The notes under the pieces: model-generated
Database searches by the model: none
What the model was told of the DNA's origin: nothing
Seen by the model: the letters and a program-made list of their open reading frames with translations, nothing else
Part shown: positions 19,967 through 29,594 of the stretch, piece by piece
Layout: the number at the start of each line of letters is the position of its first letter
Position numbering within the stretch: the first letter of the stretch is position 1
Program-made: the position numbers and the translations under genes
Source of the DNA: Azospirillum cavernae
GTDB lineage: Bacteria > Pseudomonadota > Alphaproteobacteria > Azospirillales > Azospirillaceae
DNA length: 64,000 nucleotides
Direction of reading: 5' to 3'
Assembly: GCF_003590795.1 (NCBI RefSeq)
Contig: NZ_QYUL01000003.1
Coordinates: forward strand, 186,001-250,000

Positions 19967-20023
19967 TCCGTTGAAAGTTTCTTGAAATAAGCGTGCAGCG
20001 ATATTTTATTCAGTTTTGAGGTT

Positions 20024-21148
<1,125 letters not shown>

Positions 21149-21333
21149 TCGGATCCTCCCAAAATGTCCAGAGCCAGACTGTTCCGGGCGCTAAAAACGT
21201 CAGCGAAGCGGATTGTCTTGATGGCCCTATCTTACGTCGGGGGAACGGGGAGGATCTCTGCAAAGCCTTGCATGATTCCACGATAATGCGATTGTGGGTT
21301 CGCATGAATCGCCAATTTTTCGTATAAACTTGC
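21149..21333. promoter_or_regulatory. Divergent ald / Lrp-regulator promoter region
   Basis: 185 bases between two diverging genes, expected to hold both promoters and Lrp-family sites. On the plus strand TATAAA at 21323-21328 with a weak -35 (TTCGCA, 21299-21304) would start transcription at or next to the regulator's ATG at 21334. Short AT-rich repeats of the TTCGCATGAA / TTTCGTATAA type fit Lrp-like recognition but were not scored. Confidence 0.5.
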
Positions 21334-21810
21334 ATGCACGCTCTCGACGCCCTCGATCACAAAATTCTCCGGCTTCTCCGCAAGGATGGCCGCATGAGCA
21401 ACGCCAAGCTGGCGGCAGAGGTTGGCCTGTCGCCGTCGGCCTGCCTGCGCCGTTTGCACATGCTGGAGCATTCCGGCGTCATCCGGGGCTACACCGCCAT
21501 CGTCGAGACGGTGGACGAGGAAAAATCGGTGGTGGTGATCGTTCAGATCACGTTGGAACGGCAAACCGACGAGTATTTCCGCCGCTTCGACGCCGCCGTC
21601 CGCCGCTGCCCGGAGGTGCGGGAATGCTATCTGCTGTCGGGGAGTTCGGATTACTTCCTGCGGGTGGTGGCGCAGGATGGGGCGGATTATGAGCGGATCT
21701 TTCAGGATTCGCTGTCGCGCCTGCCCGGCGTCGTGCGCATCCAATCCAGCTTCACCATCCGCAGCGTGATTCGTCCCGGCATGGCGATGCCCGACGATTC
21801 GGGGGCCTGA
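21334..21810 (+). CDS. Lrp/AsnC family transcriptional regulator
   Basis: 158 residues: N-terminal helix-turn-helix (LDHKILRLLRKDGRMSNAK, then LSPSACLRRLHML) and a C-terminal RAM ligand-binding domain (CYLLSGSSDYFLRV). It diverges from alanine dehydrogenase, so it most likely senses alanine and controls ald and itself. The ATG has no Shine-Dalgarno sequence, and a -10 hexamer ends six bases before it, which suggests a leaderless message. The start is still well supported because the conserved LDxxDxKIL segment begins right after it. Ends before a strong bidirectional terminator. Confidence 0.92.
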   Translation: MHALDALDHKILRLLRKDGRMSNAKLAAEVGLSPSACLRRLHMLEHSGVIRGYTAIVETVDEEKSVVVIVQITLERQTDEYFRRFDAAVRRCPEVRECYLLSGSSDYFLRVVAQDGADYERIFQDSLSRLPGVVRIQSSFTIRSVIRPGMAMPDDSGA

Positions 21811-21843
21811 ACGTCCGGTCAAGGCGGCTGTGCCCGAAAAGAA

Positions 21844-21877
21844 ACAGCGCGCGGCAAGGAGGTTTGCCGCGCGCTGT
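21844..21877. terminator. Bidirectional terminator between Lrp regulator and chemoreceptor
   Basis: Perfect 14-base stem (21844-21857 with 21864-21877), loop GGAGGT. TTTT lies a few bases after it on the plus strand, and TTTCTTTT follows directly on the minus strand, so it can end both convergent transcripts. Confidence 0.9.
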
Positions 21878-21913
21878 CCTGTTTTAAGAAGAGCTTTTGT
21901 CGTCAGGCGCGCG

Positions 21914-23614
21914 TCACGCCGGGGTGTCGGGGTGGACGCTGCTGATGAAACTCTTGAACTCGCGCGACAACAGGTCCGATTGCTGGGCCAGATCCTTGGA
22001 GGCCCGCAGCACTGTTTGCGCGGTCGAGCCGGTTTTTTCGGCGGCTTGCGAGACGGTGGTGATGGATTGCGTCACCTCCGCCGTGCCGCTGGCCGTCTGG
22101 TGGACCACATCGACGATTTCGGTGATCGACACGCGCTGATCGCTGACCGCGTGCATGATCTTGTCCACGGTGTCGTGGATCGAGGTGATCGTCCGCCCGG
22201 TGGTGCGGATGGCGTCGATGGCGCTGCTGGTCGCCGTCTGCATCTCGATGATCTGCTGCGAGATTTCTTCGGTCGCCTTGGCGGTCTGGTTGGCCAACCC
22301 CTTGACCTCGCTGGCCACGACGGCGAAGCCCTTGCCCGCTTCGCCCGCGCGCGCCGCCTCGATGGTGGCGTTGAGCGCCAACAGGTTGGTCTGCCCGGCG
22401 ATGGCGCCGATGAGCTTCACCACTTCGCCGATCCGCTGGGCGGCGTTGGACAGGCCGGAAATCACCTCGTTCGTGCGCTCCACCTCGCGGACGCCGGCGG
22501 TGGCGATGTCGGCGGAGGAGGCCACGCGCTTTTCGATGGTGGTGACGGAGTTCAGCAGCATGTTCGCCGAATCGGTGACGCTCTGCATGTTGAGAGACGC
22601 CTGATTCGACGTGGACACGACCGCGACCACCTGTCGGCTGGTGTCCTCGGCGATGTGCAGCATGTTCGAGGCGTTGTTCTCCATCAACTGGGCCGAGGAG
22701 GAGACCGCGTTCACCACGCTCTGCACATTTTCCTGGAGCGTGTTGACCAGATGGACCAGCCGTTCGCGCTTCTGCCGCTCCTCTTCCGCCGCGCGCATCT
22801 TGCTGACCTGCTCGTCTTGAATGCGCAGCAGGTTGCCTTTGAAGACCTGGACAGCTTCGGCCATCTTGCCGATTTCGTCGCGCTGGTCGGCGCCGGGGAT
22901 TTCGACCGTCACGTCGCCTTCGGCCAGCCGGGTCATCGCCTTGGTCATGCCGCTGACCATCCGGGCGATGAAGCGCGTGACGACAAGGCTGAGCAGCGTG
23001 CAGAGGACCAGAACAGCGGTGAGGCCGCCGATCATGGTGATCCGTGATTGCTCGGTGTCGGACAGGGATTCGGTGATCTGAGTGTCGAAGGACGATTCGA
23101 TCTTGGTGCGGACGCCCTTGATGCCCGCGTTCAGGCTTTCAAACTCTTTGGCGACGTCGTTGAGCTTCAGCGTGCCGGTGCTCATGTCGATGTGAAGCAG
23201 ACGGATCGTCTCACTCACATGGGACAGATACAGGTCGGTCGGCGTTATCAGCTTGCCGACGTCGGACGCGGCCCCGCCCTCCTGGGCCATGCCCTTCAGC
23301 ATCGCGGAGACGCTTTCGCCGTCCTTGGTGATCTGGCCGGTCAAGCGCTTGATGTCGTCCGCCGGGAAATAATTCCCCTCCCAACTGGCGAGGAGGAAGA
23401 GGTTGCGTTGGACGTCCCCCAACCGCTGAACCACCTCATAGACGCGCTGGAGACGGGGCAGGCCCCGTTCATGAAGGTCAACGGCGACCTGCATCGCGTC
23501 CCGGCCCTGCTGCAAGCCAACAAACAGGATGGCGAACAGGGCCACCGTGTAGACCACGGGAGCGATCAGCAGCTTGATCCGCAGAGGAAGATGAGCCAAC
23601 GCAGTCATAGACAT
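21914..23614 (-). CDS. Methyl-accepting chemotaxis protein
   Basis: 566-residue chemoreceptor: first helix about 13-34, long helical periplasmic region (35-190) resembling a four-helix-bundle ligand domain, second helix about 192-214, HAMP ([21 protein letters not shown]), and signalling domain with the tip [20 protein letters not shown]. It shares the cytoplasmic half with the chemoreceptor at 12772-14478 but not the sensor. It lies downstream of a polar amino acid binding protein gene, separated by a terminator, so a link between that ligand and this receptor is possible but unproven. ATG at 23614 or 23608. Confidence 0.93.
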   Translation of the reverse strand: MSMTALAHLPLRIKLLIAPVVYTVALFAILFVGLQQGRDAMQVAVDLHERGLPRLQRVYEVVQRLGDVQRNLFLLASWEGNYFPADDIKRLTGQITKDGESVSAMLKGMAQEGGAASDVGKLITPTDLYLSHVSETIRLLHIDMSTGTLKLNDVAKEFESLNAGIKGVRTKIESSFDTQITESLSDTEQSRITMIGGLTAVLVLCTLLSLVVTRFIARMVSGMTKAMTRLAEGDVTVEIPGADQRDEIGKMAEAVQVFKGNLLRIQDEQVSKMRAAEEERQKRERLVHLVNTLQENVQSVVNAVSSSAQLMENNASNMLHIAEDTSRQVVAVVSTSNQASLNMQSVTDSANMLLNSVTTIEKRVASSADIATAGVREVERTNEVISGLSNAAQRIGEVVKLIGAIAGQTNLLALNATIEAARAGEAGKGFAVVASEVKGLANQTAKATEEISQQIIEMQTATSSAIDAIRTTGRTITSIHDTVDKIMHAVSDQRVSITEIVDVVHQTASGTAEVTQSITTVSQAAEKTGSTAQTVLRASKDLAQQSDLLSREFKSFISSVHPDTPA

Positions 23615-23647
23615 TATTCGAACCCACCCTTTTATCCGGTAAAGAAA

Positions 23648-23693
23648 AAGTGGCGGCGGTCGGTTGGGCTTCCAGGATCAACCGCCGCCACTT
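23648..23693 (-). terminator. Terminator of the amino acid binding protein gene
   Basis: Thirteen-base stem (23648-23660 with 23681-23693) with a 20-base loop; on the minus strand it is followed by TTTTCTTT. It lies 37 bases after the binding protein stop and upstream of the chemoreceptor start. Confidence 0.85.
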
Positions 23694-23729
23694 CGAAATC
23701 AACAATCGCTGATTATTTTTCAGCCGATC

Positions 23730-24542
23730 TTACGAGTTCTTTTCTTTTTGAGCCTTGAGGAAGCTGGAGGCCGGAAGCTTCCAGGTTCCTTCCAACTCGA
23801 TCAGCTTGCCGGTTTTGTGCCAATCCTTGACGACGCCGACCATGTACTCATGAAAGGCGGTTTCGCCCTTCTTGACGGCCAGCACCCACGGATCGTCGTT
23901 GCGCGACGGAAGCGGCAGTTCATAAGCCGCCCATTCCGGTTCCTGGAGCTTGCCCGCGAAGAAGGTGATGTCGAAGGCCATGCCGACGCATTTTCCGTCC
24001 TTCAGGCCGTTCAGCGCCTCGGTCGTGTCCTTGAAATTGACGATCTGCGCGCCGAACGCCGCCACATCGGCGTTGTAGAAGGCGCCCTGAACGCCGCAGA
24101 CCTTCTTGTCCCGCAAATCTTCCCAGGCCGTCAGCTTCGGCGAGGCGTTCTTGGGCGCCAGAAGGCTTTGCGCGCTGGCGTAATAGGCCGGCTGCACCAC
24201 CTCGACCGCTTCCGCCCGTTCCGGGCGGTAGGACATGGTGGCGATCATCAGGTCGATCTTGCCCTGTTGCAGGAACTGCATGCGGTTGGCGGACACCACC
24301 GGCACGATCTTCAGCTCCACGCCCAAACGCTTGGCGACGTCGCGCGCAAGGTCGATTTCGAAGCCCGCCGGTTCGCCCGACGCGTTGAGCGCGCCGAACG
24401 GAGCGAAGTCGGTCTTGTTGCCGACAACCAGTTGACCACGCTTCTTGACCTCGTCCAGGACGCCGTCGGCCTTGGCGGATCCGGCGAAGGAAGACCCCAA
24501 AAGGATGCCGGCCATGGCCACGGCTGCCCATTTCATCGTCAT
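23730..24542 (-). CDS. Polar amino acid ABC transporter periplasmic binding protein
   Basis: Solute-binding protein of the polar amino acid (family 3) type, 270 residues. The ATG at 24542 has GGAGGA five bases upstream and opens a signal peptide (MTMKWAAVAMAGILLGSSF, cleavage after AKA). The mature protein has FAPFGALNASGEPAGFEIDL and the ligand-site segment LMIATMSYRPERAE. No permease or ATPase gene is beside it. It is related to the binding protein at 33847-34656, which does sit with a full importer (both have IDLxxATMS and a VCGxQGAxYN segment), so the two may share that membrane complex or this one may serve chemotaxis. Confidence 0.9.
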   Translation of the reverse strand: MTMKWAAVAMAGILLGSSFAGSAKADGVLDEVKKRGQLVVGNKTDFAPFGALNASGEPAGFEIDLARDVAKRLGVELKIVPVVSANRMQFLQQGKIDLMIATMSYRPERAEAVEVVQPAYYASAQSLLAPKNASPKLTAWEDLRDKKVCGVQGAFYNADVAAFGAQIVNFKDTTEALNGLKDGKCVGMAFDITFFAGKLQEPEWAAYELPLPSRNDDPWVLAVKKGETAFHEYMVGVVKDWHKTGKLIELEGTWKLPASSFLKAQKEKNS

Positions 24543-25111
24543 TGCGTCCTCCACATGAGTTGAAAGCGGGATGGGATGGCGACGCTGCGGTCCCAAAGCG
24601 GACCCGCCGACAGGACGAGGCGGACAAGCGGAACCGGCCTTACGCCGCTTGTCGTCCGGGTTGCTGTTGGCGCGTTCCGTTCGCAATGTCGCCTGTCCGC
24701 CATCCAGTTGTGTATAATCGGCAGTTTTGTGCGTATCGGCTGTATCGGCGACGCAGACTAACCGTTAACAACGCACGCATCATCGTGTTTATATTCCTTT
24801 AGGCTGCTAAGCAAATACCAAAATCGGAAAAACCCCGACGTCATAGAACGTTTGAGGGTGTTTTTTTGGAAAAATCGCGATTGCAATCCCACTTTTGGCT
24901 GGTTGTTCGCGTCAAAGCATTGACAACCGGGGATGAAGGACGGGGCGGACGACGCAGGCGTGGCGATCCAGCGCCGAATCAGGCGAAAATGGAGGGGCGA
25001 GGGCGGCGGATCGTTCGCTTTTGCCCGGCTGGGCCATTTTGTCGCGCTGAAACGCGCAAGGCCCGCCGATGGGGTTCCATCGGCGGGCCTTGCGGGTGAA
25101 AGGGCTGGCGA
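24543..25111. other. Intergenic region upstream of the amino acid binding protein
   Basis: 570 bases without a supported gene. The part at about 24690-24880 is AT-rich. On the minus strand TATAAA (24793-24788) with TTGCTT (24814-24809) at a short 15-base spacing is a possible promoter for the binding protein, leaving a leader of about 240 bases. The far end holds the MmgE/PrpD terminator hairpin. Nothing else is recognisable. Confidence 0.45.
25055..25094 (-). terminator. Large hairpin terminator of the MmgE/PrpD gene
   Basis: Perfect 18-base stem (25055-25072 with 25077-25094) and four-base loop, 17 bases after the MmgE/PrpD stop. Only a short TTT follows on the minus strand, but stem strength and position support termination. 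Confidence 0.75.
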
Positions 25112-26548
25112 TCAGGCGGGGAACAGCGCCGCGAGATCGTCCAACTGGTCCAAGGTCAACAGACGCTCCAGCAGCGTGTCGGCCGCCGTCAGGCCGATGA
25201 CCGGATCGGCGCAGGCGTGGAATTTGGCGTGGAGCATAGCGTCGGGCATCGGCTGGGTCGGCATGCCCGTGCAAACGCCCCGGAACCGGCTCAAAACCCG
25301 GCCATCCCGCAGGGTCAGGGTGACGCGGGACCCTTCCGGGTACAGCTCCATCGCCTTGGGGTCGGCGGCCATCTCGGGATCGAGCCGCATCTCAACCCGC
25401 GTCATCGCCGCTTGCAGGGCCGGATCGGCCAGGACCGCTGGGGTCAGTTGGTTGGGCGTCAGCGCGCCGAAGGCCAGGGCGCAACCGACGGCGAACGGCA
25501 TGCTGAACTGGGACTCGGCGGGGGTCTGCGGTTGGGGATAGCGCAGGCTGATGTGAACCAGCGGGGTGACGTCGCACAGGACATGAGCGACGTCGTCCCC
25601 GCTCAACCCATTCTCGCGCAACAACTCGCACACCGTCTCGACGGCGGCCTGGGCGGCGGAGCAGACCGGGTACATCTTGAAGGCCACGCCCGGCTCGACC
25701 AGCACCGGCGGCGCGCCCAGCCGGTCCAACGCGGTCGGGTCGATCTGGCCGTCGTTCAGAACCTTGGCCCAACCATTGTCGCCTTCCAGAATGGTCAACG
25801 GCCCGTCGATGCCCATGCTGGCCAGCAGGGCGGCGCTGACGCCCGCCTCCGCCGCGCGTCCGGCCATCACCGGCTTGACCAGACGGCCCAGACACGCGCG
25901 CAGCCCCATCACTTGTGTGGCGGCGATGGCCATGGCGTGGGCGGTTTCGTCGGGGCCGAGGCGGGAAATCCGGGCCGCCGCAGCGGCGGCGCCGATGGCG
26001 CCCAACACGCCGGTGTTCCAGAACCCCTTGAAATACAGGTGATCGCCCATCAGGCGCCCCACCGCGTAGGTCGCCTCCGACCCGGCGATGAAGGCGTCGA
26101 GCAGGTCGCGCCCGTTGGCCCCGACGGCCTGACCGGCGGCGATGGCGGCGGGCAGAACCACCGCGCTGCCATGGGCGATGCCAACGTAACAGGTGTCGTC
26201 CAGATCATCGGCGTGGGCGGCGACCGTGTTGGCGAAGGCGGCGCCGGCGCTGACCAGCCCGGCGTCCGCCCGGTCGGCGGGCGTCGCGCCGAACAGGGCG
26301 CTGGCGCCAGGGGCGTATTGCATCCGGGCCAGACGCCGGGCGGTTTGCGCCGCCGGGCGTTGGGTTCCATCCAAGGCGACGCCGACGGTGTCGATGATGG
26401 AGCGAATGGCGGCGGCGCGCAGGCGGCTGCGAACATCCGAGTCCAGCTCAGGGCCGTCGAGGCGGAAGGCGGAAACCCAGACGGCCAACCGATGCAGCAG
26501 CGCGTCGGCGTCAGCGTTGCTGGCGGCGCCGGTGGCTGTGGCGCTCAT
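25112..26548 (-). CDS. MmgE/PrpD family protein
   Basis: 478 residues matching the MmgE/PrpD fold, which includes 2-methylcitrate dehydratase, cis-aconitate decarboxylase and related dehydratases or isomerases. Visible family segments: AAIRSIIDTVGVALDG, HADDLDDTCY (family version of the helical-domain active-site HxxDxDD), GSAVVLPAAIA, and FKMYPVCSAAQAAVET in the lid domain. The reaction cannot be told from sequence alone; lack of prpB/prpC neighbours argues against the methylcitrate cycle. The start overlaps the stop of the upstream methyltransferase by four bases, so the two are made together and may act on the same small acid. Confidence 0.85.
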   Translation of the reverse strand: MSATATGAASNADADALLHRLAVWVSAFRLDGPELDSDVRSRLRAAAIRSIIDTVGVALDGTQRPAAQTARRLARMQYAPGASALFGATPADRADAGLVSAGAAFANTVAAHADDLDDTCYVGIAHGSAVVLPAAIAAGQAVGANGRDLLDAFIAGSEATYAVGRLMGDHLYFKGFWNTGVLGAIGAAAAAARISRLGPDETAHAMAIAATQVMGLRACLGRLVKPVMAGRAAEAGVSAALLASMGIDGPLTILEGDNGWAKVLNDGQIDPTALDRLGAPPVLVEPGVAFKMYPVCSAAQAAVETVCELLRENGLSGDDVAHVLCDVTPLVHISLRYPQPQTPAESQFSMPFAVGCALAFGALTPNQLTPAVLADPALQAAMTRVEMRLDPEMAADPKAMELYPEGSRVTLTLRDGRVLSRFRGVCTGMPTQPMPDAMLHAKFHACADPVIGLTAADTLLERLLTLDQLDDLAALFPA

Positions 26549-27396
26549 CGGCTGGACACCGCGTAGAGACCATAGCCCGCCATTGCAGGGATCATCCGGC
26601 GCGCCACATCATCGACAACCGCCCAGCGCAGGGAGTGCGAGATGGTGGTTTCCGTCAGCAGGCTTTCGGCCTCAAGCTTGTTCACCGAGAAACCGGCGTC
26701 GGACAGATCACGGCGGAAGGTCCCGCCGAAATACACATGATAGTAAAGGTCGAGGCGGGCGCCGTCGTCGGTAAGGCGCGAATAGGCGATGTCGTTCGGC
26801 TCCAGCGGCGTGCCTTCAAACTCGCGCGGCCCCAGGCCGATGTGACGCAGGAAGTTTTCCTTGTGATAGCGCCGCATGCCGTTCGGCACCGACGCGACGA
26901 AACGACCGCCGACCTGAAGGCGCTGGCGGATGCCGCGCAGGGTGGCGAGGCGACCGGCGCGGGTCGGGATGTGCGACAGGACGCCGAACATCGACATGGC
27001 GCCGTCATAATCGGGGCATTCGTTGAAATCGCCGCAGATCAGCCGAACGCGATGCCGTTTGGGATGATTTTCCAGGCGCTTGCGCAGCTTTTCCAGGGCG
27101 ATGGCGCACACATCGAAGCCAATCAGCTCAGCGTCGGTGTGTTCCAGCATCCGCATCAGGTAACGGCCTGTGCCGCAGCCGAAATCCAGGATGCGTTTGC
27201 TGCCTTCGAGATCCTTGACGACGCGTTCAAGGGCGAAGGGGCTGACGTCGGGGTATCGGTTGTCGTAAAGGCCGCTCGTGTAATATTTGCGGTACGTCTC
27301 CACCATCGCATCCGCCGCACGTCCCTTTACGGAATCCATTGGCATTGGAGTGGCCTCGGCGCTGAGGGGCGGCAGGCACTGCGATTCGGGCGTCAT
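26545..27396 (-). CDS. Class I SAM-dependent methyltransferase
   Basis: 283 residues with a Rossmann-type methyltransferase fold: motif I ILDFGCGTGRYLMRML, motif II acid in LIGFDVCAIAL, motif IV region GAMSMFGVLSHI and a post-motif VGGRFVASVPNGMRR. The substrate is unknown. The ATG at 27396 has GGAG nine bases upstream; a TTG at 27423 lacks such a site. First gene of a two-gene unit with the MmgE/PrpD protein. The promoter should lie in the AT-rich DNA above 27430. Confidence 0.87.
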   Translation of the reverse strand: MTPESQCLPPLSAEATPMPMDSVKGRAADAMVETYRKYYTSGLYDNRYPDVSPFALERVVKDLEGSKRILDFGCGTGRYLMRMLEHTDAELIGFDVCAIALEKLRKRLENHPKRHRVRLICGDFNECPDYDGAMSMFGVLSHIPTRAGRLATLRGIRQRLQVGGRFVASVPNGMRRYHKENFLRHIGLGPREFEGTPLEPNDIAYSRLTDDGARLDLYYHVYFGGTFRRDLSDAGFSVNKLEAESLLTETTISHSLRWAVVDDVARRMIPAMAGYGLYAVSSR

Positions 27397-27902
27397 TGTG
27401 AATATCTCCGGTCTCTGAGACAAAAGGGATGGTTGATTTTGGTTTCAGAATTTAAATAAATTTAGTTTTGGGAATAATCAATAGAAAAGTAAGCTTTTTA
27501 AAATGTATACTATGGTATGCGGCGGCTATCGGGGCGTGGGTTTTAAGTCCTTCTTGATATACTTTTGAGTTGTTTGCAAATACATGAATATTTCATAAAT
27601 GAAATTAATGTTGATTTTTTCTGGAAGCGCGCATAGCGGAGTGGTTCTTTGCAAAAGCAAAGGGAAGTTTAGCAATTCATAATGTCAGGAAGCGGCGGTC
27701 GCCAAGCGGTGTGCTCGATAGAGCGCCCGCTGAGAGAATCAATTTATAAGATTATTTCTATGGGATTGATTGCCGCCAGCAATAGGCTTGATTCGACTTG
27801 CCGATCTAAAAAATTGTCCATCATAGACCGGGTCCGTCGTTTTTAGTATGGTGCGTCCGGCCATGGGCCGAGGCGCCATCCGGTTTCAGCAGGTCATCAG
27901 CC
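27397..27902. other. AT-rich divergent intergenic region
   Basis: About 500 bases between the methyltransferase and the divergent receiver/HD protein, clearly AT-rich at 27430-27640. It contains an inverted repeat AATCAAT (27739-27745) with ATTGATT (27765-27771). A stretch at about 27690-27730 resembles a tRNA D-arm but has no anticodon or T-arm, so no RNA gene is called. Both promoters should be here; none could be fixed. Confidence 0.45.
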
Positions 27903-29573
27903 ATGAAGCAGTCTCAGAGTCACGATGGAAGCAACGCCCAGATCGGCGCGCCGATCCCGTCCTGGAAGGTGCTGATCGCCGATTCTCAGCCGGATCAGCA
28001 CGACGCCGTTGGCCGTTGTCTGGCCAGCCTGCGTCACGACGGGCGGGGGGTTGAGTGTCTGTCCGCCTTTTCCGCGCGGGAGGCGACGGCCCTGTTCGGC
28101 CAGCACCCGGACATCGCCGTGGTCCTGATGGATGTCGGACTGGACGGACCGGCGGCCGTGCAGCGCCTGATCGAGCATATGGACAAAGCGACGGCGACCT
28201 GGGCTGGTCCGGGCCTGCGGCCCCGCGTCGTCTTGTGCACCCGCGATCCCGATCAATGGCCTGAGCGCGCCGCGTTCGAGGCGACCGCCATCGACGGGTA
28301 TGTCGTGACGGCCCCTATGGCGACGGATCGCCTGTATGGCGCCGTGTTGTCGGGGATCCGCCTGCACGCGTCGATGATCGCGCAGGACAGCAGCCAAAAG
28401 GGAATGGCGCGGGTGATGGTGTCGACCGCCGGGATATTCGAGCTGCGGTCCTCCCATCATTTTTATTTCAATCTTTTGTTGCAGATCAACAGCCTGTTCA
28501 ACATTGTTCAGGATTCGCTGTTGTTCGTCGTCGGCGACAGCGCGCCCAAAGACGATGTGGCGCGCATCCGCGCCGCGTCCGGGCGCTTTTCCGCGCTGCG
28601 CAACCAAACCATTGCGGCCATTGAGGATCCGCGCATCGTCTCTGCCGTGCGCGAGGTCTTCCAAAACGGCCGCACGGTGCAGACCAACGAGCATTTCGCC
28701 TTCGCCATCAAGACACGCTACGAGGTGATGGCGGTCGCCTTCATCGATGGGGCGCTTGGCCTCAGCGCGATGGAACGGCAAATGATCGAAATCTTCCGCA
28801 CCAAGGCGACCACGGCCTTCAGCAACATGATGCTGATCGACGAGTTGAACGCCTCGCAAAAGGCGGCGGTGTTCGCTTTGGCGCGGGTGGCCGAATACAA
28901 GAAGAACCTGATCCAGGGGCATCACAAGCGAATCGAGCGGTTGGTCAGCGAAACCGCGCGCGAGATGCTGCAACGGTCCTTTCACCCTGAGGAGCTGGAC
29001 GAGGATCTGGTGGCCAAGGTCGGCGTCGCCAGCGTTTTGGCCGACATCGGCATGATGGTGGTGCCCGATCAGGTGATGCACAGCACGCGGGTGTTGGATG
29101 GTGATTCCGTCGAATTGATCCGCCAGCACACCATTGTTGGTTGGGAGATCCTGCGCGACGCCGCGACCATGCTGCGGGGGCGCTCCATCCTGGCCATCGC
29201 GGCGGAAGTCGCGCTGTCTCACCATGAACGGATGGACGGCAGCGGTTATCCGTACCGTTTGGTTGGCGACGCCATTCCGATTTCTGGGCGGATCGTGTCG
29301 GTCGTGGATGTGTTCGACGCGCTGATTTCCGACCGCGAACATCGCGAGGCCTGGACGGTCGACGCCGCCCTGTCCTGGGTGACGGAGGAGTCCGGGCGGT
29401 TGTTCGATCCCCTGGTCGTCAAGGCGTTCCGGACCGTGGTGGCCCGCATCCGCGAGGCCGAACCCGACTGGTTGGCGACCGAAATCGCCTCTCCGGCTTT
29501 GGCGGGCAAGATCACGACGGCCAAGCGTGATTTGCGGCGGATGATCGACCGCATCACGCATCTGTTGAACTGA
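27903..29573 (+). CDS. Receiver-DUF3369-HD-GYP protein with degenerate motifs
   Basis: 556 residues: receiver-like domain (about 22-150), DUF3369 (about 155-320) and an HD-GYP-like domain (about 335-510). Proteins of this layout normally degrade cyclic di-GMP. Here the receiver keeps an aspartate at residue 77 but has Ala in the loop (VVTAPMA) where the switch lysine is expected. In the output domain the GYP motif is intact (HHERMDGSGYP, 448-450), but the metal-binding HD pair reads Ala380-Asp381 (VLADIGM) instead of LLHDIGK. Known biochemistry of HD phosphohydrolases predicts loss of catalysis, so it may act as a cyclic di-GMP binder or a protein-protein switch. Convergent with, and abutting, the SulP fusion gene. 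Confidence 0.85.
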   Translation: MKQSQSHDGSNAQIGAPIPSWKVLIADSQPDQHDAVGRCLASLRHDGRGVECLSAFSAREATALFGQHPDIAVVLMDVGLDGPAAVQRLIEHMDKATATWAGPGLRPRVVLCTRDPDQWPERAAFEATAIDGYVVTAPMATDRLYGAVLSGIRLHASMIAQDSSQKGMARVMVSTAGIFELRSSHHFYFNLLLQINSLFNIVQDSLLFVVGDSAPKDDVARIRAASGRFSALRNQTIAAIEDPRIVSAVREVFQNGRTVQTNEHFAFAIKTRYEVMAVAFIDGALGLSAMERQMIEIFRTKATTAFSNMMLIDELNASQKAAVFALARVAEYKKNLIQGHHKRIERLVSETAREMLQRSFHPEELDEDLVAKVGVASVLADIGMMVVPDQVMHSTRVLDGDSVELIRQHTIVGWEILRDAATMLRGRSILAIAAEVALSHHERMDGSGYPYRLVGDAIPISGRIVSVVDVFDALISDREHREAWTVDAALSWVTEESGRLFDPLVVKAFRTVVARIREAEPDWLATEIASPALAGKITTAKRDLRRMIDRITHLLN

Positions 29574-29594
29574 AAGGGTTTACGCCCGTTTCAG
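29570..29594. terminator. Hairpin spanning two convergent stop codons
   Basis: CTGAAA-GGG pairs with CCC-(G)-TTTCAG around a six-base loop. It covers the stop codons of both convergent genes, which are only seven bases apart. No T-run follows, so termination is possible but not certain. Confidence 0.35.

Larger units (their letters stand above)
19236..20023. other. Hairpin-rich non-coding region upstream of livH
   Basis: About 790 bases with no gene that I can support; open frames on both strands lack domains and normal codon bias. It contains at least three strong hairpins (19445-19476, 19521-19553, 19740-19774), the alanine dehydrogenase terminator, and near livH a direct repeat of a 14-mer (TCTCCCAGACGACG type, 19255-19282). 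It could be a long regulatory leader of the liv operon or hold an unannotated small RNA. I did not recognise a known riboswitch, RNase P, tmRNA or SRP RNA signature. Confidence 0.5.

Noticed and set aside
19215-19985. Open frames on both strands in the liv upstream block
   Set aside because: Arg/Pro/Gly-rich translations that cross strong hairpins, with no ribosome site or homology I recognise; treated as non-coding.
27685-27735. tRNA-like stretch (GGTCGCCAAGCGG and GCTCGATAGAGCGCCCGC)
   Set aside because: The D-arm-like sequences are there, but no acceptor stem, anticodon arm or T-arm follows, so no functional tRNA can be folded. At most it is a fragment.
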